64,000 nt of DNA from contig NZ_JALNMJ010000007.1 in assembly GCF_023156505.1 (NCBI RefSeq), positions 202,627 to 266,626 on the forward strand, written 5' to 3'. Shown one piece after another: positions 8,277 through 18,523 of this stretch; the stretch's first letter is position 1, and each line of letters opens with the position of its first letter. The notes under the pieces are model-generated. The model did not search any database, was not told where the DNA came from, and saw nothing but the letters and a program-made list of their open reading frames with translations. This DNA is from Roseibium sediminicola. Lineage in GTDB: Bacteria; Pseudomonadota; Alphaproteobacteria; Rhizobiales; Stappiaceae. Position numbers and translations under genes: made by a program.

Positions 8277-8717
8277 ATGACAAATCCGGAAATCGAAGGC
8301 TCTGCCCGGCATTGGATCAGCTTCCTGCTCGCGGTCTGCAACCGGCTGGACTTTCGTTTCAAGGGCGTTGAACCGGATCCGATCGGCGTCCTGGAAGGGG
8401 TGGTCAGCGGGGCGACGAGTTTCGAGGACCTCGAACGCCAGCGCGACGACTGGGCGCGAACGCTGAAACAGTCTCCTGACTATTTCAATCCGCTCGTCGT
8501 CGAGATCCTGCCGCTCAGGCTTGCGGCCCTGATGGCGGATATAAGGGCAAAACACATCAGGAACCGGCAGACCATCGCCACGGAAATGAAACATGTCGGC
8601 GAATGGATCGACTTTTCGTTCCTGACGCTGGGCTACGATCCGGCGCAATACAAGGATCTTTGGGCTACCTATTGGAGCGATTGGGAAATCGCAGGGCAGA
8701 CTGAAGAGCGGGCGTAA
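8277..8717 (+). CDS. Hypothetical protein
   Basis: 146 residues, not recognised. Mostly helical in appearance, no signal peptide or membrane segment, rich in Trp and Asp (for example WIDFSFLTLGYDP and LWATYWSDWE near the C-terminus). ATG at 8277 was chosen; GGA lies 11 bases upstream and an in-frame TTG exists at 8232. It stands alone, flanked on both sides by copies of repeat family A. The upstream non-coding region is slightly AT-rich, which may mark its promoter. Function unknown. Confidence 0.6.
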   Translation: MTNPEIEGSARHWISFLLAVCNRLDFRFKGVEPDPIGVLEGVVSGATSFEDLERQRDDWARTLKQSPDYFNPLVVEILPLRLAALMADIRAKHIRNRQTIATEMKHVGEWIDFSFLTLGYDPAQYKDLWATYWSDWEIAGQTEERA

Positions 8718-8742
8718 GCACGGTATTTCAGCATTCTCTGTT

Positions 8743-8854
8743 GTCATCTCCGCGAAAGCGGAGACCCAGGAGCCTTCATTCTAACAGTGTGCCACAATCA
8801 TTTGCCCGGGAGTCCTGGGTCCCGGATCTTCGCTGCGCTGCGTCCGGGATGACA
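8743..8854. repeat. Intergenic repeat family A, copy 2
   Basis: Bounded by TGTCATC and GATGACA inverted ends, with internal inverted pieces CCCAGGA and TCCTGGG. The left part repeats the CTCCGCGAAAGCGGAGA hairpin of copy 1. It lies between convergent genes and could act as a bidirectional terminator. Confidence 0.78.
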
Positions 8855-8877
8855 AGTCGGAGAGCAGGTTTTCGGGC

Positions 8878-9411
8878 TCACCCCACCGTCCGGATCGCCG
8901 CGACCATCTCGTCTGAATCCCAGACCCGATCACCAACTGCCGCCAGCGCAACCGCGCCGTCGCGGTTCAGGATGTAAGTGACCGGCAGGCCGCGCAGGTA
9001 CCAGGTCGAGGGCATGGACTTGTTGCTGTCCAGCAGGACGGTGAAGCCGTCGCTGTCGATCTCGTCTAGAAACCCCCTGACCTTGTCTTCCTGGTCGCCG
9101 ACATTGACGGCGAGGACGGCATAGCCGTCCGGGCCGAGCACTCGGGCGAGCCGGGCAAGGCTCGGCATTTCCTTGCGGCAGGGCGGACACCAGGTCGCCC
9201 AGAAGGAGACGATCAGCACCTTGCCGGCATAGTCGCCGATCCGGTGTGTGGTGCCGGCGAGATCGGCAATGTCGAGTTTCGGATCGATCTCGAAGGCGGG
9301 TTCGAGCAGGCCGAGTTGGCGATAGTCGGTGTTCGCCGCAACGGCGGCCGACGACGCCAGCGCCAGCGCCGCGCCACCGGCCAGGAGATGTCGTCTGGAG
9401 AGGTCCGTCAT
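8878..9411 (-). CDS. TlpA-like thioredoxin-fold protein, Tat-exported
   Basis: 177 residues. The N-terminus carries a twin-arginine signal (LSRRHLLAGGAALALA, about 4-19). A TlpA/ResA-type redoxin domain follows, with the active site WCPPC (about 84-88) preceded by VSFWAT and a cis-Pro segment GLPVTYIL. Expected to be a periplasmic thiol-disulfide reductase, perhaps for cytochrome c maturation or copper-site assembly. ATG at 9411 gives a clean Tat signal; longer in-frame starts would bury it. No partner gene is adjacent. Confidence 0.85.
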   Translation of the reverse strand: MTDLSRRHLLAGGAALALASSAAVAANTDYRQLGLLEPAFEIDPKLDIADLAGTTHRIGDYAGKVLIVSFWATWCPPCRKEMPSLARLARVLGPDGYAVLAVNVGDQEDKVRGFLDEIDSDGFTVLLDSNKSMPSTWYLRGLPVTYILNRDGAVALAAVGDRVWDSDEMVAAIRTVG

Positions 9412-9591
9412 GTCTTTGCTGCCACCAGGTTGGTCCTGTTCACCGCTGTCGGAAAACATCTGTTGCGGCAAAGGTAAGCCGTGCGCGGCGACCTGCAACA
9501 AACAAGTGTTTCACAATCGCGAGACAGGAGCTGACGGGTTGGCAAAAGCGCGGCAGTATGACGATGGCCCAAAAAGAGCCCCAAGCACTGG

Positions 9592-9736
9592 TGTCACCCC
9601 GGGCGAACACCGTGAGACCCGGGGCCTACTCGTTTGCAGAGCTTTTTGGGACGCTACTCCTCGCAAAGATGCATGTGCTTTGACAAGCGGCTCTGCGAGT
9701 GGGTCCCGGCTCGCGCTGCGCTTGGCCGGGATGACA
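9592..9736. repeat. Intergenic repeat family A, copy 3 (long form)
   Basis: Bounded by TGTCACCCC and GGGATGACA. Left part CCCCGGGCG..GAGACCCGGGG forms a hairpin, and the right part matches copy 1. It lies in the 472-base gap between the TlpA-like gene and mtlK. At 9748-9800 a half element of family D follows (CCCTCC..GGGGAGGG). No gene is seen in the gap. Confidence 0.75.
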
Positions 9737-9883
9737 CGGAGTGTTCTACTTGCCCCTCCCTCCGCCTTGCGGGGAGGGAACAGGGTGAGCGGCGCAGCCG
9801 CTAATTTTACGCCTAATAAAACTGCCGTGCTTCCTGTCCGTGCAAGGAGAGAGCTCGACTCTTCCTCGGGGTCGCACCGCGCT

Positions 9884-11392
9884 TCAGGCAGAGGCGTGGT
9901 GGGTGGTCGCCGTGTCGTCGAAGGTGCCGTCGATGTAGCTTTTCAGCGTTTCGGCGACGCCGTCGGCGGAGATCCTGGCCACCGCGTGGCAGAACGCTTT
10001 CAGGAAGGTCTGGTTCGTGCCGAGGGCACCGAACAGATCCGGCATGACAAACGCGTCGGAAGCGCCTTCATAGACATCCCGCGCCCAGGCCTGCAGCAGG
10101 GCGGCGCTGCCGTCCTCGATGACATGGGTTTCGCCGGCCTCGTTGTGGCCGAGGCAGTACCGGCACCAGAGCGCGGTTTCCAGCGCCAGGCCCGTGATGG
10201 GAAGGCCCTGATCGAGCCGTTCCTGGATCGCGGGCAGGATGAATTTCGGCTGCCGGTTGGAGCCGTCCAGGCAGAGCCGCGGAATGGTGTCGCCGACGGC
10301 CGGGTTGGAGAAACGCTCGATCACAGTGTCGAGGTAGTCGGTGAAGCTGACGCCCGGGATCTCGGGAACGGTCGGCAGGATTTCCTGCGTCTCCAGCTTC
10401 TTGAGGAATGCCCGGATCAGCGGGTCGGCCATGGCGTCATGGACGAAATAATGGCCGAGCAAAGCGCCGGGATAGGCAATCGCTGCGTGGCCGCCATTCA
10501 GAATCCGAAGTTTCATCAGCTCGTAAGGCGCGACGTCCTTGACGAACTCGACCCCGACCTTTTCCAAAGCCGGGCGTCCCGTCGGAAAGTGGTCTTCCAG
10601 GACCCATTGGCGGAAGGGTTCGCAGACAACGGGAGCCGCGTCTTCCAGGCCAAATTTATCCTTGACCAGCTGGCGCTCGCGGTCGCCTGTCGCCGGTGTG
10701 ATGCAATCGACCATCCCGTTCGGAAAGGCGACAGTCTCCGCGATCCAGGTGCCGGTTTCCGGCGACAGGGCGGCCGCGTAACCGGCCACAGCCTGTTTCG
10801 CCATGTGGCCGTTTTCCGGAAGATTGTCGCAGGACATCACGGTAAAAGGCGGCAAGCCCTTGTCGCGGCGGCGGAGCAGAGCGGCAACCAGGATCCCGAA
10901 AACGGTTTCGGGAGCCTCCGGATGGGCAAGGTCGGCCTGGATTTCCGGATGGGCGGCGTCGAAACCGCCGGTGTTCGGATCGACGAAATAGCCGCCCTCG
11001 GTAATCGTCAGGGAGACGATGCGAATGTCCGGTTCGCTCAGCCGGTCGATCAGGTCCGCGGTGTCGACATCGACGAAGTCGATCATCGCGCCGCAGACCT
11101 GCGCGCTGAGGCCATCGGGATCGAGTTCGACCACGGTGGTCAGCCAGTCCTGGGGCGCGAGCCGGTCGCGCATCGCCTTGTCGTAGGGTTTGAGGCCCGC
11201 GCCGACAATGGCCCAGTCGCGGCCCTCGCCGAGATCGAACAACTTGCTGAGATAGATTGCCTGATGGGCACGGTGAAAATTGCCGACACCGATATGCAGG
11301 ATGCCGGCGGAGAGATCGGCGCGGGTATAGGCCGGCGCCTTGACGGTATCGGGAAGAGTAGCGAGCACAGTGTTGTTCAGTCTTTTTGTCAT
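9884..11392 (-). CDS. mtlK: Mannitol 2-dehydrogenase (long-chain polyol dehydrogenase)
   Basis: 502 residues, usual length for the family. NAD-binding start ILHIGVGNFHRAHQA (about 31-45), SLTITEGGY (about 127-135), VMSCDNLPENGH (about 183-194) and the catalytic Lys..Asn..His motif KLRILNGGHAAIAY (about 293-306). Oxidises D-mannitol to fructose (or related polyols such as D-arabinitol). Last gene of the smo operon, starting 3 bases after the smoS stop. Fructuronate reductase is a family alternative, but the neighbours favour polyol oxidation. Confidence 0.88.
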   Translation of the reverse strand: MTKRLNNTVLATLPDTVKAPAYTRADLSAGILHIGVGNFHRAHQAIYLSKLFDLGEGRDWAIVGAGLKPYDKAMRDRLAPQDWLTTVVELDPDGLSAQVCGAMIDFVDVDTADLIDRLSEPDIRIVSLTITEGGYFVDPNTGGFDAAHPEIQADLAHPEAPETVFGILVAALLRRRDKGLPPFTVMSCDNLPENGHMAKQAVAGYAAALSPETGTWIAETVAFPNGMVDCITPATGDRERQLVKDKFGLEDAAPVVCEPFRQWVLEDHFPTGRPALEKVGVEFVKDVAPYELMKLRILNGGHAAIAYPGALLGHYFVHDAMADPLIRAFLKKLETQEILPTVPEIPGVSFTDYLDTVIERFSNPAVGDTIPRLCLDGSNRQPKFILPAIQERLDQGLPITGLALETALWCRYCLGHNEAGETHVIEDGSAALLQAWARDVYEGASDAFVMPDLFGALGTNQTFLKAFCHAVARISADGVAETLKSYIDGTFDDTATTHHASA

Positions 11393-11395
11393 TGG

Positions 11396-12165
11396 TCAGC
11401 TCATCCAGTTGCCGCCATCGACGTTGTAGGTTTGCGCGACGATATAGTCGGCATCGGAACTTGCCAGGAAGACCGCCATGCCGGTGAGGTCGTCGGCGGT
11501 GCCCATGCGCCCGAAGGGCACGGCAGCACCGACAGCGGCCTTTTTCTCTCCCGGCTTCAGGCCTTCGTGCTTGGCAAAGAGCGCGTCGACCCCGTCCCAG
11601 TGTTCGCCGTCGACGACGCCGGGCGCGATGGCATTGACGTTGATGCCGTGTTTGATGAGATCGAGGCCAGCCGACTGGGTCAGGCTGATCACGGCCGCCT
11701 TGGTGGCGCAGTAGACGCCGACAAGGGCCTCGCCCCGACGGCCAGCCTGGCTGGCCATGTTGATGATCTTGCCGCCCTGGCCACGGCTGATCATGGATTT
11801 CGCGGCGGCCTGCATCACGAACAAGGTGCCGCCGACATTGATCTGGAACAGACGTTCGTAACTGGCGCGGGTGATCTCGACGATGGGGGCGAGATCGAAC
11901 AGGGCGGCGTTGTTGATCAGGATGTCGAGGCCGCCTGCCTCCTGTTCGACGGCAGCGATCGCCGCGTCGATGGAGGCCTGGTCGGTGACGTCAAGCTGAA
12001 CCGCATAGGCATTCGGGCCGATGTCGGCCGCGGCCGCCTCTGCGCCGGCCAGGTTGATGTCGCCGATGGCAACCCTGGCCCCTTCCGCCGCATAACGCGC
12101 GGCAAAGGCCTTGCCGATGCCCCGGGCAGCCCCGGTGATCAGCGCGGATTTTCCGGAAAGTCGCG

Positions 12166-12169
<4 letters not shown>
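11396..12169 (-). CDS. smoS: Sorbitol dehydrogenase, short-chain type
   Basis: 257 residues, classical [13 protein letters not shown] (about 11-20) binds NAD, NNAA is at about 89, the catalytic Ser is in NMASQ, and the YxxxK motif is Y153..K157 in GVYCATKAA. The C-terminus [10 protein letters not shown] fits SmoS of Rhodobacter. Oxidises D-glucitol to fructose. Its ATG overlaps the stop of smoK (ATGA). Confidence 0.88.
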
Positions 12170-13170
<1,001 letters not shown>

Positions 13171-13180
13171 AATCAGTCTC

Positions 13181-14011
13181 CTATTTAACCGCGCCGAAGG
13201 TCAGGCCGCGCACAAGTTGTTTTTGGCTGAACCATCCGAGAATGAGGATGGGAGCAATCGCCATGGTCGAGGCAGCGCTCAGCTTTGCGAAGAAGAGCCC
13301 TTCAGGACTGGAATAGCTGGCAATAAATGCCGTTAGCGGTGCGGCTTTCGCTGCCGTCAGGTTCAGGGTCCAGAAGGCTTCGTTCCACGCGAGAATGAAG
13401 TTCAGCAACACTGTTGAGGCAATGCCGGGGATCGCCATGGGCGTCAGGATGTAGAGGATTTCCTCTTTGAGCGTCGCCCCGTCCATTCGTGCAGCCTCAA
13501 GGATTTCCCCCGGAATTTCCTTGAAATAGGTGTAGAGCATCCAGACGATGATCGGCAGATTGATCAGCATCAGCACAACGATCAATCCAATATGAGTGTC
13601 CAGCAGATTGAACTGCACGAAGAGCAGGGAAATCGGATAGAGCACACCGACGGCCGGCAGCATCTTGGTCGACAGCATCCAAAGCAAGATATCCTTGGTT
13701 CGTTTCGACGGGACGAACGCCATCGACCATGCTGCCGGGATCGCAACCAGGATGCCAAGCAGGGTCGAGCCACCGGCAAGGATGACCGAGTTCCAGAGGA
13801 AGCGCATGTAATCCGAGCGCTCCTGAACCACCGCGTAGTTCTCCAGCGTCCAGTCGAAGAAGAAGAACAGCGGTGGATCGTTGATTGCCTGGGCCTCGGT
13901 CTTGAAACTGGTGAGGATCGTCCAGAGGATCGGGAAGAAGATCAGCAATCCGATCGACCAGGCAGCAACAGTTGTGATGATCTTGCGACGGGTGGTTGTT
14001 GCGCGCGCCAT
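13181..14011 (-). CDS. smoG: Polyol ABC transporter permease SmoG
   Basis: 276 residues, MalG-type inner-membrane permease with six hydrophobic segments. The EAA loop is [14 protein letters not shown] (about 168-181). The C-terminus RGLTFGAVK is typical of the family. Pairs with SmoF; 9 bases separate the two genes. Confidence 0.92.
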   Translation of the reverse strand: MARATTTRRKIITTVAAWSIGLLIFFPILWTILTSFKTEAQAINDPPLFFFFDWTLENYAVVQERSDYMRFLWNSVILAGGSTLLGILVAIPAAWSMAFVPSKRTKDILLWMLSTKMLPAVGVLYPISLLFVQFNLLDTHIGLIVVLMLINLPIIVWMLYTYFKEIPGEILEAARMDGATLKEEILYILTPMAIPGIASTVLLNFILAWNEAFWTLNLTAAKAAPLTAFIASYSSPEGLFFAKLSAASTMAIAPILILGWFSQKQLVRGLTFGAVK

Positions 14012-14020
14012 GACAGTCTC

Positions 14021-14899
14021 CTATCGATCCAGGTTCTTGCCGACGATGCGCATCAGGAAGATCGCAACGATATTGGCGAGGATGATGGCGTAAACGCCAC
14101 CGGCAGACCCGAGGCCAATGTTCTGGCTGTCGATGACGCGCTGGAAGATCAGGTAGGTCAGGGTCCGTGTTCCGAAAGCGCCTCCTGTCGTTACGAAGAT
14201 TTCGGCGAAAATCGACAGAAGAAAGATGGTCTGAATGAGAATGACGATGGTGATTGCCCGGCTGAGATGCGGCAGGACGATAAATCCAAAACGCGCGACC
14301 GGGCTGGCGCCATCCATCTCGGCTGCTTCCAGCTGCTCACTGTCGAGCGACTGAACAGCGGTCAACAGGATGAGCGTAGCGAATGGTAACCACTGCCATG
14401 ACACGATCAGAATGAGGGATTGGAGCGAGGCGTCGGACAACCACGATATCGGTTCGGCCCCAAAAAAACGCCACAGGTGTGCAAGGATCCCGTTGATTGG
14501 GTCCATGAACATGTTTTTCCAGACAAGCGCTGAGACCGTCGGCATGACGAAGAAGGGCGCGATCACAAGGATCCGGACAACGCCCTGACCCCAGAAGGGC
14601 TGATCGAGAAGCAGCGCCAGAAAAATGCCCAAGACAACGGTGATAAGCAGGACCCCGCCCACGATGATCAATGTCGTCTGGACGCTGGGCCAAAAAGAAC
14701 TGGAACTGATAAATCGAACGTAGTTCTCGAAACCGACCCAATCGAGGCCGCGTTCCAAAGAGTCTCCACGCAAGGGCAGATACTTCTTGAAGGAGAAGTA
14801 CAGCGTCAAGATCAGCGGGACGAGCATCCAACCCAGGAGCAACACCACAGCAGGTGTCATCATCAAGCGGGCTGCCGACCGCGAGTGTTGGGTAGCCAT
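14021..14899 (-). CDS. smoF: Polyol ABC transporter permease SmoF
   Basis: 292 residues, MalF-type permease with six membrane segments and an EAA loop EAAEMDGASPVARFGFI (about 201-217). ATG at 14899 has a strong GGAGGAGAAG ribosome site; a longer in-frame reading adds 16 residues without one. Separated from smoE by 116 bases holding a hairpin. Confidence 0.9.
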   Translation of the reverse strand: MATQHSRSAARLMMTPAVVLLLGWMLVPLILTLYFSFKKYLPLRGDSLERGLDWVGFENYVRFISSSSFWPSVQTTLIIVGGVLLITVVLGIFLALLLDQPFWGQGVVRILVIAPFFVMPTVSALVWKNMFMDPINGILAHLWRFFGAEPISWLSDASLQSLILIVSWQWLPFATLILLTAVQSLDSEQLEAAEMDGASPVARFGFIVLPHLSRAITIVILIQTIFLLSIFAEIFVTTGGAFGTRTLTYLIFQRVIDSQNIGLGSAGGVYAIILANIVAIFLMRIVGKNLDR

Positions 14900-14971
14900 G
14901 GCACTTCTCCTCCCAGAGCGGGCTGAGCCCGCGTCAAATAAGTGCAAGGACGTGATTTGTTGTTGTTGAAA

Positions 14972-14994
14972 GGAGGCGGCCGTCAGCCGCCTCC
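14972..14994 (-). terminator. Intra-operon hairpin between smoE and smoF
   Basis: A perfect 9-bp stem GGAGGCGGC/GCCGCCTCC with a 5-base loop, followed on the minus strand by TTTCAACAAC. Its place, just after the binding-protein gene, suits partial termination or 3'-end protection that keeps smoE mRNA in excess over the permease genes. A second inverted repeat GCGGGCT-G-AGCCCGC lies at 14918-14932. Confidence 0.6.
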
Positions 14995-15015
14995 AGTAGT
15001 GCGGTCTGGAAAGTC

Positions 15016-16326
15016 TTACCGGTAACCGGCAGCTTCCATAGCGTCGTTTGTCAAGGCCTGGGCCTTTTCGAGCGCCTCATCGATGCTCTGCTGACCGGCA
15101 TAGACGGCCGAGAATTCCTGACTGACCTCCGTCGCAATGCCTGCGAACTCAGGAATAGCCACGAACTGGATACCGACATAGGGCACGGGCTTGACCGTGG
15201 GATCCGTCGGATCGGCCGCGTTGATGGAATCCAGCGTCATTTTCGCAAACGGAACCTTCTGGTATTCAGGGTTTTCGTAAAGCGAAGTACGAGCACCCGG
15301 GGGTACGTTTGCCCAGCCTTCCTTGGCTGCCACCAGCTCGATATATTCCTTGGACGTGGCCCATTCGATGAATGCCTTGGCGGCCTCTTCCTTCTGGGTG
15401 CCGGCCGGAATGGCCAAAGCCCAGGCCCACAGCCAGTTCGAACGCTTGTCGACGCCTTCGTTGTTCGGTGCGAGTGCAAAACCGACACTGTCTGCGACGG
15501 TCGAGTCGTCCGGGTTGGTCACAAAGGACGCCGCGACGGTGGCGTCGATCCACATGCCGCATTTGCCCTGCTGGAACAGCGAGAGGTTCTCGTTGAACCC
15601 GTTGGTCGCGTAACCCTCGGGGCCGTAGTCGTTCATCAGGCTGACGTAGAATTCGAGCGCTTCTTTCCACTCCGGCTGATCGAACTGGGCATTCCAGTCT
15701 TCGTCGAACCAGCGTGCGCCGAAGGAGTTGCCCGTCACGGTAATGAAGGCGCCGCCTTCACCCCAGCCGGGCTTGCCGCGTAGGCAGATCCCGTTGATGT
15801 CGTTCTCGGGGTCGTCCATCGCGGCAGCTGCCTCACGGATGAACTGCCATGTCGGGGCTTCCGGCATTTCGAGGCCGGCCTTTTCCATTAGGTCAGTCCG
15901 GTACATGACCATGGAGCTCTCGCCGTAGAACGGTGCGGCAAAGAGCGTTCCGTCATGGCTCAGGCCGCCGCGCATTGCCGGCAGGATATCGTTGACGTCG
16001 TACTCTTCGGACAGATCGTTAAGCGGCACGAGCCAGCCATTGGCGCCCCAGATCGGGGTTTCGTACATGCCGATGGTCATGATGTCGAACTGACCGCCCT
16101 TCGTGGTGATGTCTGTTGTCACCCGCTGACGCAGGACGTTTTCCTCCAGCGTGACCCATTCGACTTCATGGCCTGTTTTTGCTGTGAAATCGTCGGTGTA
16201 ACCCTGCATGCGGATCATGTCGCCGTTGTTCACGGTCGCGATGGTGATCGTTTCCGCGAAGGCACCGGTGGTGGCGGTAATCAAGGTAAGTGCGGTGACC
16301 GCACGCAATGCGTTCTTCAATGACAT
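15016..16326 (-). CDS. smoE: Sorbitol/mannitol ABC transporter, periplasmic binding protein
   Basis: 436 residues, family 1 extracellular solute-binding protein. Signal peptide about 1-24 (cleaving after GAFA). Typical family stretches include GQFDIMTIGMYETPIWG (about 78-94) and WAWALAIPAGTQKEEAAKAF (about 297-316). Strong site GGGAGGACATAGG precedes the ATG. First gene of the smo operon; an operator-like motif lies 69-88 bases upstream. Confidence 0.9.
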   Translation of the reverse strand: MSLKNALRAVTALTLITATTGAFAETITIATVNNGDMIRMQGYTDDFTAKTGHEVEWVTLEENVLRQRVTTDITTKGGQFDIMTIGMYETPIWGANGWLVPLNDLSEEYDVNDILPAMRGGLSHDGTLFAAPFYGESSMVMYRTDLMEKAGLEMPEAPTWQFIREAAAAMDDPENDINGICLRGKPGWGEGGAFITVTGNSFGARWFDEDWNAQFDQPEWKEALEFYVSLMNDYGPEGYATNGFNENLSLFQQGKCGMWIDATVAASFVTNPDDSTVADSVGFALAPNNEGVDKRSNWLWAWALAIPAGTQKEEAAKAFIEWATSKEYIELVAAKEGWANVPPGARTSLYENPEYQKVPFAKMTLDSINAADPTDPTVKPVPYVGIQFVAIPEFAGIATEVSQEFSAVYAGQQSIDEALEKAQALTNDAMEAAGYR

Positions 16327-16394
16327 CCTATGTCCTCCCTGGCTTGGATGTTGATCAAAGCCTGAGGTAAAAATTATCTGGCGTCAAGAAAAAT

Positions 16395-16414
16395 TTATCG
16401 CGCGTAAAATTTTA
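16395..16414. promoter_or_regulatory. Operator-like motif upstream of smoE
   Basis: The 20 bases TTATCGCGCGTAAAATTTTA match the motif at 17519-17538 in 16 positions. Both sit at about the same distance (69-76 bases) upstream of a gene start (smoE and the LacI gene). This one overlaps the regulator's stop codon. Likely binding site of the adjacent LacI protein. Confidence 0.55.
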
Positions 16415-17443
16415 GGCCGAGGCCCTTAGCACCAGCCGGGCGGCAAACAGCATTTCCCGGCGTTCGGGGAACGAGCCTCCGGCTTCGATCAGTTCCTGCA
16501 AGGTCTTGAAAGCATTGTCGGCGACGGAATCGTAATCATGGGCCGCGGTGGTCAGCGACGGGCAGGTGAACTTGGAAAAGGGGTGGTCGTCATGGGAGGC
16601 GACACGCAGGGCGCAGCCTTCGCCGCGGCCGACCCGGTGCCCCTTTTCGTAACAGGCCGACAAGAGGCCGATGGCCAGGCGGTCGTTGCTGCACAGGATC
16701 GTGTCGGTGGGGAAGCCGTGCACGTCCAGGATCCGCAGCGCACCGTTTCTGCCGATTTCCTCGAAGGCCCAGCCTTCGCCCTCGACCTTGATCACGTGAG
16801 GTTCGTGCCCGAGCTCCTCCATGGTTTTGAGATAGGCGGCCCGGCGCTTGTTGGCGTTCGGGTTGGCGGGCGTGCTCATCTCGAAGAAGCAGGGCGGTTC
16901 ACCGGTTCGTGTGAGATAGTCGACCGTTTGCGAGACAAAACTGAAATTGTCTGATCCAACAAAGGCTTCGCCAACTCCCTCGATGTTACTGTCGAACAGG
17001 ACCGTGGGAACATCCTTGCAGAATTTTTCGATTTCGGACCGGTCCGACGCCCGGCCAAGCGGGGCCATAAGCACGCCGGCCGGCTTCATGGAGCGCAGGC
17101 TGGAGAGAATGTCGTTTTCCAGCTTCTGTTCGCCATGGGCGCTGAACAGGGTCGGCCAGTATCCGGCCTCGAGACAGCGCCGCTCTATGGTCCGGGCGAT
17201 CTCGGCGAAGAACGGATCCGACAGGTAGGGCACGACGATGCCGATATTCTTGGTCAGGCGCCGGTTCTGGTTGATCGCAAAGATATTCGGGCGGAAATCA
17301 TATCGCTCCAGCGCCTGTTCGATGCGTTCCCTGGTGGATTGCCGCACGCTGTCCGGGTCATTGAAATATTTGGACACCGTCGGCCTGGAAATGCCGCTGA
17401 CGGAGGCGAATTCCTCCATGTTCCTGATTTTTCGATCCGTCAT
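16412..17443 (-). CDS. LacI-family transcriptional regulator of the smo operon
   Basis: 343 residues. N-terminal LacI helix-turn-helix (about 8-55: EEFASVSGISRPTVSKYFN) with the hinge following, then a periplasmic-binding-like effector domain starting KNIGIVVPYLSDPFFAEIA. Transcribed in the same direction as smoEFGKS-mtlK, 85 bases ahead. It probably represses the operon and itself, lifting in the presence of a polyol. Effector identity is inferred from context only. Confidence 0.85.
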   Translation of the reverse strand: MTDRKIRNMEEFASVSGISRPTVSKYFNDPDSVRQSTRERIEQALERYDFRPNIFAINQNRRLTKNIGIVVPYLSDPFFAEIARTIERRCLEAGYWPTLFSAHGEQKLENDILSSLRSMKPAGVLMAPLGRASDRSEIEKFCKDVPTVLFDSNIEGVGEAFVGSDNFSFVSQTVDYLTRTGEPPCFFEMSTPANPNANKRRAAYLKTMEELGHEPHVIKVEGEGWAFEEIGRNGALRILDVHGFPTDTILCSNDRLAIGLLSACYEKGHRVGRGEGCALRVASHDDHPFSKFTCPSLTTAAHDYDSVADNAFKTLQELIEAGGSFPERREMLFAARLVLRASA

Positions 17444-17518
17444 CTGGCCGCCTTGCCGTTCTGCCGTGTAGGCTTCAGGAAGCTCTTCGCGTCTGGCAAT
17501 TCGCCAAACGCAAAAAAG

Positions 17519-17538
17519 TTTCCGCGTGTAAAATTTTT
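17519..17538. promoter_or_regulatory. Operator-like motif upstream of LacI regulator gene
   Basis: TTTCCGCGTGTAAAATTTTT, related to the motif before smoE (16 of 20 matches, common core GTAAAATTTT). Suggests autoregulation. The surrounding 17500-17560 is AT-rich and probably includes the promoter. Confidence 0.5.
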
Positions 17539-17704
17539 TATTTACATTAGAAAGTTTGATGCGAGCCGGTCAAGCTTCGTCGTCAAAGGAAATGCCTGTT
17601 CACAGGCGTGCGGCAGAGCTGCCGCTTGTGACGGTCGAAAGGTGGGAGCGGTCAATCGCAGGTCTTCCCGACACAGGAGACTACAGAAGCCGCAAAACAC
17701 TCAC

Positions 17705-17812
17705 CGTCATCCTGAGGAGGACCGAACGGTCCGTCTCGAAGGATGGGCAGAAAACACAGAAGCAAGTGGCGGATCCTTCGAGACAGCGCTTGCGCGCTTC
17801 CTCAGGATGACG
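17705..17812. repeat. Intergenic palindromic repeat family B, copy 1
   Basis: 108 bases bounded by CGTCATCCTGAGGAGG and CTTCCTCAGGATGACG, with internal GTCTCGAAGGATG and GGATCCTTCGAGAC as nested inverted repeats. A second copy is at 42043-42148. It lies in the 411-base gap between the LacI gene and the DUF1523 gene; the gap has no visible gene. Confidence 0.82.
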
Positions 17813-17854
17813 CTGTATTTGCTGGCGCCTTTGTTGAGCTGTCGGGTAGTCGCC

Positions 17855-18523
17855 TCAGCCAAACCAGCGTTTCAGCCAGCGGCGGAAACCGCTGGTGGCT
17901 TCGGTTGCTCGTCTGGTGGCATGGGCTCGGGCCTGCTCGGCATTGTCGCCGACGTCGTCCATGAAGCCGTCAATGCTGTCGACAACCGGATCGATGTTCC
18001 GTTTCTTGAAGGCGCTGACGGTTTTCAGAACCAGCATGCCGAGCGCGGCGAGCACCAGGACGAACAGGATGTTGAACCAGGGGATCAGCAGCGCGTCCGG
18101 GCCTTCGACGACATCGATGTCGATCGCGTTCGGGAAGATGGTGAAGAGCTCAATGCGCCAGCCGTAATGGGTGACGGCCACCCAGACGTCGCCCTCCTTT
18201 TTCACCAGATCCTGGGCCTGGGCGGTGATGTTGCTGCTGTCGAACTTGAAATAGGGCGGCCAGCCCCAGTCCGTGTCCTCGTTGCGGTAGACACGCGGTT
18301 TCCCGTTTGGCCAGACCGTGCTGATGAAGCGCACGTCCCGGGTCCAGTTGGGGTTGGTGCCCGCGTCCGGCGCCGCCCAGAAGAAGGCCGAGGACCCGAT
18401 ATCCATGCGCTTGACGTCGGTGCCGACAATGCGCACCACGTCGCGGCCCGGCAGCGTGTAGTGGAGGAAGGCGACGACCACGACGATCAGCGGGACACCG
18501 ATGATCCATTTCAGATATTTCAT
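17855..18523 (-). CDS. DUF1523 family membrane protein
   Basis: 222 residues. A membrane segment at about 4-22 (LKWIIGVPLIVVVVAFLHY) and another at about 148-168 flank a domain that should lie in the periplasm and contains several Trp (GWPPYFKFDSS). The C-terminal tail is cytoplasmic, basic and Arg-rich (RRATEATSGFRRWLKRW). I recognise it as DUF1523; function unknown. Its ATG overlaps the stop of the DUF6638 gene (ATGA). Last gene of the five-gene cluster. Confidence 0.8.
   Translation of the reverse strand: MKYLKWIIGVPLIVVVVAFLHYTLPGRDVVRIVGTDVKRMDIGSSAFFWAAPDAGTNPNWTRDVRFISTVWPNGKPRVYRNEDTDWGWPPYFKFDSSNITAQAQDLVKKEGDVWVAVTHYGWRIELFTIFPNAIDIDVVEGPDALLIPWFNILFVLVLAALGMLVLKTVSAFKKRNIDPVVDSIDGFMDDVGDNAEQARAHATRRATEATSGFRRWLKRWFG

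Noticed and set aside
8743..9736. Possible CRISPR array from repeated palindromic units
   Set aside because: Only two spaced copies of unlike length here, no regular spacers and no cas genes in the window.
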